Positions 56,498-64,000 of a stretch of 64,000 bases of DNA are shown piece by piece. The DNA comes from Watersipora subatra (lineage: Eukaryota; Bryozoa; Gymnolaemata; Cheilostomatida; Watersiporidae), in the NCBI RefSeq assembly GCF_963576615.1, contig NC_088711.1:36258121-36322120 (forward strand), read 5' to 3'. The notes beneath the pieces were generated by a model. The model did not search any database, was not told the DNA's origin, and saw only the letters and a list, made by a program, of their open reading frames with translations. The translations under genes and the position numbers were made by a program. Each line of letters starts with the position of its first letter. Position 1 is the stretch's first letter.

Positions 56498-59400
56498 ATG
56501 GCCGGAATCACGCACAAAGACACAACATACACCAAATTGTTTGTTGGTGGATTGCCATACCACACAACAGATGAGACATTGAAAGCGCACTTTGACCAGT
56601 ATGGGGAGATCGAAGAAGCTGTCGTCATAACAGACAGGGTTACAAATAAGAGCAAAGGCTATGGTTTTGTAAGTATTGCATGCTATAATGTCAGCCTATT
56701 TGAAATCCATTTTCTCATCATTTGGTACGTTTTGGCAAATTCACCTGCACCTACTACTTTCTGTCACAAGTGACACCAACTGTTACTCCGCGTTGTTTCA
56801 TTAATGTGTCTGGTTGTTTTCTATTCTTTTCATAAATTGTACCCTCTTACCAATGCATGTTCTCTTGCATCACAATGATAAAACAGTTTGAAATTCAAAA
56901 ACAAGAAGTTTCTTCTAAATTGGACAATTTTATTGTTAGTAAAACAACTATTAAAAGACATTATCATAGATGGTAGGCCTACAGCTTCTTACTTACCAAA
57001 CGTATTGGTGATGTTTATAAGTTCTGCAGTGATTTTACGTTTCTATGACATCTTTAGGTAACAATGGTTGATCATGAAAGTGCCAAAAAAGCTATCCAAG
57101 ACCCAAACCCTGTGATAGATGGAAGAAAAGCCAATGTTAACTTGGCATACCTCGGTGCTAAGCCAAGAGGCATGCAAGGTAAATACTTCATTGTACAACC
57201 TCAATGAGTCTTACTTATATATTTGTATATGTACAGTTTTGGACAGATCTTTTCCTTCATAAATTAACTATACTTATATGGTTAGCATTGTGGGTTCGTC
57301 TGAGACCTGGCACACAAAGCCCGGCACCTGTAAGCAATTTGCAGTATAAATTAATTTTGACATTGTAATATTATGTTATAAACTATTTATTGATACTACC
57401 AATTGTAAGAAAGGAGAGATTTAAGTGCATTTGTAACAATCTCATAATTATTGGGCTTTAACCGACTGACAGGCACCACACAGTGTCATTAGTGATGCAG
57501 TCGTTCATAGGAGGCAACATGCTCCAACTGTTTACTCTGTTGAAAGGCAGTAATGAGAGTTGGGTTATCTCACCAGGCCAACTACCTAACTACGTGCAAT
57601 AAGATATTAGGGTTTAGCTAGCGTATGTATGAAATGTACATATTGCTTCTCTGTTAGATATTAGCTTAGGCCAGGTAAATCAGGCTCAAGCCTAGTGCTG
57701 TATAAACACCTATTGTTGACTTTTAAATATCCATAGACGAGCTGCTACCTAACGAATAGACTGAACTGGTGATTAGGCGCTGCCAAGGCTAATCCACTGG
57801 CAGCTAATAAATCTAATGAAACTGTAACGGTATAAGCTGATCATGTCACACTTATGCCAAAACTCATGCCAGACAGCAATAGTATTGTTACTGTCTTAGT
57901 GCTGTCAGTTATATAACAAGAAAATTTAATTTTTTGTTTTCAAAAATATTTCTGGCATATTTTTGTCAGTTTGACTCATATTGCTGCTAGAGTATTGTAG
58001 AACTATTGATTTTGTAGAATTTTATAGATTTGTAGAATTTTGTAGATTTGCAGAATTTTGTAGATTTGTAGAATTTTGTAGATTTCTAGAGTTTTGTAAT
58101 TTCTAAAATTTTGTAGATCTCGTATTGTAAAACTTTTGATTGCTCCAATGGGTTACCTTAGGTCAAAAGGTCATCTGTCTTTTGTTTACTATCAATGTTA
58201 TTATTGCTTAAATTTTGATAGCGCATGTATATAATTCGTGTGTTACTTTTATAGCTCTGAACCCTGCAGCCTTCTTGAAACCTGGCCTGATCTCTCCGCA
58301 ACTAGCAGCGGGGTAAGCGTACATTTATAATCAATCTAGACATACAAAGTATTGCCCGCTTTGTCTTACAGATGTAGCTGTATATAATTGCAAGCGTGCT
58401 TGGCTTGCATTTCAACACATGAAAGGTGCCCAATCCTTTGTAAGCTCTTTAAAATCAACAAGCTTTGTTTGTTTAGCAACTGTTCTTATTACGAAAGTTT
58501 TTCACTGCTAATCATTCTTTATATAGATGCTTGTCTAGAGACAAAAACAATTTATTCATATCTATTATAGCATAATCGTATCAAAAGATTGTTGTATTTT
58601 ATACCTAGATTAGCGACCTAGACTGGTTCATAATGCTTACGGGACCGGCGTCGCTACACCCTTCTCACCGGGTAGGCATGATGGTGAGAGTTGTCTCCAC
58701 ATCATCTACACTATAGCATAAGTAGATGTTTTGCAGTTTTGTTGGTTTGCTTATTTGGTGTGATAAGTTGCTTCTTTGATTGGTGTCGGTTGTTTTCAAC
58801 ACTTTGTCTTCATCTTTGTCTACTATGATGGAAAAATCATGTAGTAGCCTGGGTTCTACACACTCCTAGTATTGTTGGAGCTCAGGCTAGAGCTGATAGC
58901 GTGTGCTGTATGAGCCAAGAATTGACCCTCAGCCACTCAATGTCTGTAGAGCAGAGTCTTCCACGCAGTTCTGGACACGTGTGCAGTACAGTTTTACCCT
59001 CAGTTGATTGCCGTGCTCTGAGTCAAACCTTTCTTGATAATCATAAAGTCAGGGGTGATGACTTGACTGCTCTTTCTATCCGCTGTCAGCGGTGGCAGCC
59101 ACCAGTGCCTAACAACCTGCATGAGTCATACACGCTCACGCTACTTCTGTCTAACTGGTGTCATCACACACATGCACTACCGTACCGGCAGGGTTTCCTC
59201 CAATATATAACCGGGTTTGGTGTAATCACATTGATTGACAATCTCGTGTTCTGCATGGAGACTGGGGTGGAGTTTGGGTGGCAAGGAGAAAGACTTGCTG
59301 CATATGGTTTTCTTGTTGTGGTTTACATATCTCTTGAGCACAGACACGTGTGAGGTGGCAGTGAAGGCTGGTTATACCACAATATACAATTTATATTTCC

Positions 59401-61481
59401 TCAAGTCTAATCTGTTACGGGACGGTGTCTAGTTCAGCCATACTATGCTCTCTATTCTTAGCCTAAAGCATAAGTTGTCTAATTTAAAAAGTTGTTCACG
59501 GAGTGACATTGCACGGTTTCCTAAAGAATGGCTTGCTAACTATACTGGGAATTTTTTACAATTGTGAGCGCAGAGAGAGCTGAAGTATGGCTGAGTAGAT
59601 AGTTCCTGAGAAGTTTGCCATCTTAATAATGTAAGAACTTGTAGAGACAAGCTGTAAGCGGCAGTCTCAATACGTATAAAGTTATATACTAATTATATGA
59701 CTACGTATTAGTTGATGTGACCAAAAATAGCAAAAAGTGGAAAGCAAATTCTTTACTAAATATTATCTCATTCAATGTATGGATTTCTATTGTATTCATC
59801 TTCGATGAAAAACTTTACTACACAAGGTAATACAATTTTTATTATTTTTGTCAGCTTTCAGAGCCAAACATTCGAAATTTACCAACCGGGATCCAGTATT
59901 AAATTTTATCCGCCGAAATAAATGTTTCGTCTCTGCGCTTTGTGGTTCTCTGAAAGCAATTAGTTCTTCAATGCGTGAATTCCTAAGACTCCTATCAAAC
60001 AATTGTGTAAGAGTGTAAATGGCAGAGGTTGGGCAAGACTTCAACCGCAGGTAGCTGAAAGGGAGTTTATTGTACATGCATGACTCTGATTGTTAACAGA
60101 TGCGAAAGCCTTCAGAACGGTGATTAGTGAATGCCACGAGCAGGTATTGAACTAGCTGAGATCTATAACAACCGAGTCGGCATCCTAATTAGGGCTAGTG
60201 GCAGCAATTAGCTAATTCCTTACCAAATTCGTGTGTTTATTAAACATAGTAAGATTTGCAGTAATGGAAAGCCTGCCGATTTCTATTGCCTCCTTCTGGT
60301 TTTAATCCTTTATACACATTCAGTTCCAGACTACAATCTATAATATCGTCTTTCTGCCTAGGTTACCTCAATTCTATGGAATGCCAGGACTATTTCCTGC
60401 TGCTACAGCGGGTCTTGGTCAAATGCAGGGACTGCCTCTTATGGCTCAGCCACCAACATCAACACAGATTAGTCCATCGGCAGCGGCGGCGGCAGCAGCT
60501 GCCGCTCAATATTCCGCTCTTGCTGACTATGGCTATTCCGCTGGTTATCCGGCAGGTGATTGTTCTCTCTTGTAATACCTAACAAAAAGTATCAGATACA
60601 TGTAATCCTATGCTCTTTTTGACACATACAGCAGGTATTTGCTGTGACAGTAGATAATTTTTAAATGATTTACAATTTCCTATCCATATGCTACTAAGAT
60701 CTCATGTGTAAAGAGTAAAATTTAGACGTGGATGCTGAAATAATCACAGCAATCGTTTGCAATGGATTGACCAATAGCAGACAAAGTATTGTTTTTCCGC
60801 AATTTTAGATTTTGATATTCATTTACTGTCTTCCTAGACACAGATACGGTCATTTATTTTTAAAGGAGATAGATATATCAAACATTAATTTGCTAGTACA
60901 ATTAACTAGTTTCCAAAATCAACCAACTACCGCCTATTGTAATCGCTCACATAATTTGGAGAATGACATGCCAGGTTGAAAAGCAGTTTTCTTAAAGATT
61001 TGACTGCTAAGTCATATTTCTGAATTGGTGTAATGCATATGCACCAGATAGCTAGCTATGTTTCTATTTAGACAATAGTGGTTCTCACAAGTTGGTCCCA
61101 CCCATCGCTTAGGTTTTAGATCTTGAAACCTTTAGAAACTTAGAACTCTAGATTTTCATTTAACCAGTTATTATATTTTATTCATTATTATTATTTCAAA
61201 AGTTCTGTCTGCATAGAATGTAGATTAACACAAACAAATTGTATTTATGGGGACCTTTATCGGAGTCATATTTGTTGCATGCTCTGGATGATACTAAGTT
61301 CCTTATCACTCTAGGCTTAGCCGGGTTGGAGTTCCAAGCTACCTCTCCAACCGTCACCAATGCCAACTACCCCGGTCTTTCACCCCAGCTGGCCATGTCC
61401 TTTCCCGCTCAGAACGCCGCAGCCACCCTCGCTGGATTGCAGTTTCAGCAGCTTCAGAGTAGCGACGCTAGACTCCAATAG
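56498..61481 (+). CDS. RBM24: RNA-binding protein 24/38 (SUP-12) ortholog, complete, five coding exons
   Basis: Plus-strand exons: 56498-56668 (ATG), 57058-57178, 58255-58312, 60362-60555, 61315-61481 (TAG). All GT-AG, summing to 711 nt = 236 residues, the length of human RBM24. A single RRM occupies roughly residues 12-88: RNP2 KLFVGGLPY (13-21), RNP1 KGYGFVTM (53-60, split by intron 1), then [20 protein letters not shown] and LGAKPRGMQ as in RBM24/RBM38. The C-terminal half is low-complexity Ala/Gln/Pro/Tyr with a run of nine Ala and several Gln-Phe-Gln stretches. Known role: binds GU-rich RNA to control alternative splicing and mRNA stability in muscle and epithelia. RBM24 and RBM38 are vertebrate paralogs, so the invertebrate gene is pro-orthologous to both. 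Exon 5 has two in-frame acceptors six bases apart (AG at 61313-61314 and 61319-61320). Confidence 0.95.
58008..58125. repeat. Degenerate 18-bp tandem repeat in RBM24 intron 2
   Basis: Variations on TAGAATTTTGTAGATTTG, about six copies, 130 bp before the exon at 58255. Confidence 0.85.
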
Positions 61482-62433
61482 TTCTCACCCAACCTTTTTG
61501 GAATCGGCGTGTCTACCTCGACAGCCGCGTGACTCACCAAAGAACAAGAACGTTTATTAGCGAGCTTTAACAGAAGTCAAGTTTTGTTAACTAAATCTAT
61601 CAGACAAAGTTTTACACGTTAATCTCTTCTCTTTTGTAACTTTAGCGAATTACAGACAATTGTGAGGCCGAACTAGATAGTTTTGATGCATAGAACTTAT
61701 CTAGTTCTTCCTGTTGATGTCTATCAGGAGCTTTGACTTGTTTATAGGATAGTTGTTACTCCTTTATGCTGACAAATGTGATTATAAACTGTTGGTCATT
61801 TTAAAGAGCTCAAGCAAGGCCTGTATATAACATACTTAAGTTATGTCACTGTTCATTCAGGTGCATGCCATGTGATATAACATTTAGATAACAAATTATT
61901 TTGAAAAAAAATTGTTATATTTTGTTGATTCATTTAATTGATTATAATCACTATTTATCCATTGCTTACTGCCATCATGTTGTTTTAGCAGCGTTCAGCT
62001 ACAATACTAATGCTAAGAAGATAAATAGAGTTCTGTTGAAAATGTTTGAAAAGATGGCATAGGACAATTGTGAAAAGTTTTATAAATTGACGGTAACCAT
62101 CTCACGTATTTGATGCACTCAGCTGTTAGACTCCGTACTAACAGTTGAAGCCATCTCATGTTATATTATTAGTGTCATATTTATTATACCATATTTATTG
62201 ATATATTGTTCTTTAGCAATTTCACTTCTTTATAGTGAAATGTTATCTGTGTATTTCAACATTTCAATGAATCATTCGACCATTTAAATCTCTAGCCAAT
62301 ACCAGATGGCAATTGTTACAGTATTTTATAACAATAAACATGTGCAAATATCTAAATACTATTATTCTGTTTAACGACGTTTGCTTATGCATGCGATTTA
62401 TATGTCTGCAACTTAGCGAGGATTGCGATTGAT
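61482..62433 (+). other. RBM24 3' untranslated region and flank
   Basis: AT-rich non-coding sequence after the stop, with several ATTTA and TTTTA-type stretches. The first canonical AATAAA is at 62333-62338, which would give a 3' UTR of about 0.85 kb. No gene is seen. Confidence 0.5.
62333..62338 (+). terminator. Candidate polyadenylation signal of RBM24
   Basis: AATAAA followed within 30 bases by an AT-rich stretch. Assigned by position only. Confidence 0.4.
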
Positions 62434-63086
62434 AGATCTGTAGCTAAAAATTTTCACTATTGATAGGTCTGTAAACCGAAAATCTCACTATTGATAGGTC
62501 TGTAAACCAAAAATCTCACTATTGATAGGTCTACAGCCTAGTAAAGATGATTATTTATAGGTCTGCAGCTTAGCAAAGCTTGCTATTCGTTAGCCTATTG
62601 TTTAGTTAAGCTTGCTATTGGTTGGTTTGCTGCTCAGTTATTGCTCAGTTGATCTTGCTACTGGTAAGTTCCTTGCTCAGTTGAACTTGACTTTAATAGG
62701 TCTGCAGCTCAGATAAGTTTGCTATTGACAGGTCTGCAGTGCGGTAAAGCTTGTTAATGATATGTCTGCAACTCAGTAAAGCTTGTTATTGATAAGTCTG
62801 CAACTCAGTAAAGTTTGCTTTTGATAAGTCTGCAGCTCAGCTTAGCTTGCTATTGATATGTCTGCAACACAGTAAAGTTTTTTATTGACAGGTCTGCAGC
62901 CCAGTACAGTTGCAGTTGCAGCTATGTTTGCAGGCAAGTAAAACTTTCTAGTGATAGGTCTGCAACTCAGTAAAGCTTGCTTTTGATAGGTCTGCAACTC
63001 AGTAAAGCTTGTTATTGATAGGTCTGCATCTCAATAAAAGCTGCTATTGATAGGTCTGCAGCTCAATAAAGCCTGTTATTCATAAA
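62434..63086. repeat. Degenerate ~32-bp minisatellite, about 20 copies
   Basis: Units around TTGATAGGTCTGCAACTCAG + TAAAGCTTGCTA, with many substitutions and indels. This is an old array compared with the 10-bp and 43-bp arrays. Confidence 0.88.
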
Positions 63087-63383
63087 TTTGCAACTCTGAC
63101 ACTTTTACGCAATAACATGAGCTCTAATAAGCAGGCATAGAAATGTAGGCAAATGCTGCAAGGGTAAACATTTTTTGAGAAACTTTGTACAGTAAATAAA
63201 AATAACAAATGAATACAAATATTGGAAAAGTTAGTAATGCAAAAACTCTACCACCTATCTGCCGGTGCTATTGTCTACACACTTAACATGTAGGGATTTT
63301 AAAAATTTATGTTAATTGTTCCACACATACTCACACATACTCGTATATTAATTCCTTAGAGAACACTATATCATATATATGTA

Positions 63384-63798
63384 CTAGCGGAATGCCCGGC
63401 GTTACACGAGTATTAAAAAACAGCTTATAAACAGTGGCAGGTAATATAGTTGCCTGCCACTGGCCATTAGCCTGGCACATTGCCAATGGTTAATTTGATA
63501 AGCTAGTATCCATATTACTAAACTTACTAATAAGAGCTGTGAGAGCAGGCTTTAGTGACCCTGCGCCGTAACGTAATGGAGAGTCGCATATGCTATGGGT
63601 ATGTTAACCCAGATAACCACTCATATCACCCAATGAATCCATTGCATCTCGCGTAGCTTAATTGATTAGCATATTGCCTAGTAAAAGGGAGGTTCCGAGA
63701 TCAAATCTTCTGCGATACGGAATATCAATTTCAAGATTTTAATAGCAATAGCTGGACAGACTGATGGACAGGCACTGAGGTTTATATACATGTATATG
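63384..63798 (-). mobile_element. Helitron-like non-autonomous element, short form, inverted
   Basis: Reverse-strand end ..GTGTAACGCCGGGCATTCCGCTAG at 63384. Reverse-strand start about 63798, with a TATATACATGTATATAAACC leader, CTGTCCATCAGTCTGTCC and AGCTATTGCTATTAAAATC. A tRNA-like segment (GTAGCTTAATTGATTAGCAT..GAGATCAAATC) is on the plus strand inside it. Colinear with 35562-35960. Confidence 0.65.
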
Positions 63799-64000
63799 TA
63801 TTAGACAATTGGCTTGATGCACAGAGTTATCAGAGTAATGAGAGTTCTTGGTTCATTGCTATACTTACACTAAATAGTTAAATCTGTAGTGACAGAAGAC
63901 TGTGAACCTTTCTAGCTGACTCAACTGTTAGAGAACCCCAGCAACCACCCTATATACACAGTCAAATCAATAAATAATCATTTCCACTAATCATCTACAT

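Noticed and set aside
58901..59353. Intronic 150-codon frame as a confirmed RBM24 exon
   Set aside because: No family similarity, and the five exons without it already give a full-length 236-residue protein.

Overview
The window is eukaryotic (animal) nuclear DNA: AT-rich, with GT-AG spliced genes, long introns, and very many transposon copies and minisatellites. The four recognisable genes are all metazoan families. The repeat style (pogo/Tigger-like elements, Helitron-like elements that carry simple-repeat tracts, tRNA-derived segments) fits an invertebrate, plausibly a lophotrochozoan such as a mollusc. I cannot name a species.

Layout, left to right. (1) 15-2362 (+): the 3' end of an LDL-receptor/VLDLR-type gene (last EGF module, stem, membrane segment, FDNPVY endocytosis signal, stop). 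(2) 6588-27843 (-): a mitochondrial ribosomal protein L46 gene (MRPL46), rebuilt here from five exons scattered over 21 kb. The N-terminal exon and probably one small internal exon were not found. Its introns are packed with pogo-like elements, Helitron-like elements and large tandem arrays. (3) 28-40 kb: a repeat-rich stretch with two good-looking but unassigned plus-strand exons (30668-30861, a membrane-protein tail; 34123-34264, a basic, nuclear-looking segment) and a degenerate coding-like relic near 39.1-39.9 kb. (4) 40451-48592 (-): a complete five-exon calcium channel flower gene (CACFD1/fwe) of 175 codons, with a transposon nested inside another transposon in its last intron. (5) 48.6-56.4 kb: an intergenic region between two divergent genes, with a 0.9-kb minisatellite. 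(6) 56498-61481 (+): a complete five-exon RBM24/RBM38 (SUP-12) RNA-binding protein gene coding for 236 residues. (7) 62.4-63.8 kb: a degenerate minisatellite and an inverted Helitron-like copy.

The genes are unrelated in function (endocytic receptor, mitoribosome, vesicle membrane protein, splicing/mRNA regulator), so there is no operon-like system. None of the ORFs running through the tandem arrays is convincing as a gene. The most interesting structure lies in the repeats: (a) a family of TA-flanked pogo-like elements, two of which share the same internally deleted transposase in opposite orientations; (b) nested insertions with intact boundaries (16877-18112 inside 15950-18396; 41961-42821 inside 40793-42905); (c) two large minisatellites that appear to have been born inside transposon copies, a 44-copy array with a strict 43-bp period and a flawless 35-copy 10-bp array; (d) a TTAA-flanked family with very long inverted repeats; (e) a perfect 59-bp palindrome in a flower intron. 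I found no CRISPR array, viral genome or bacterial-type system.
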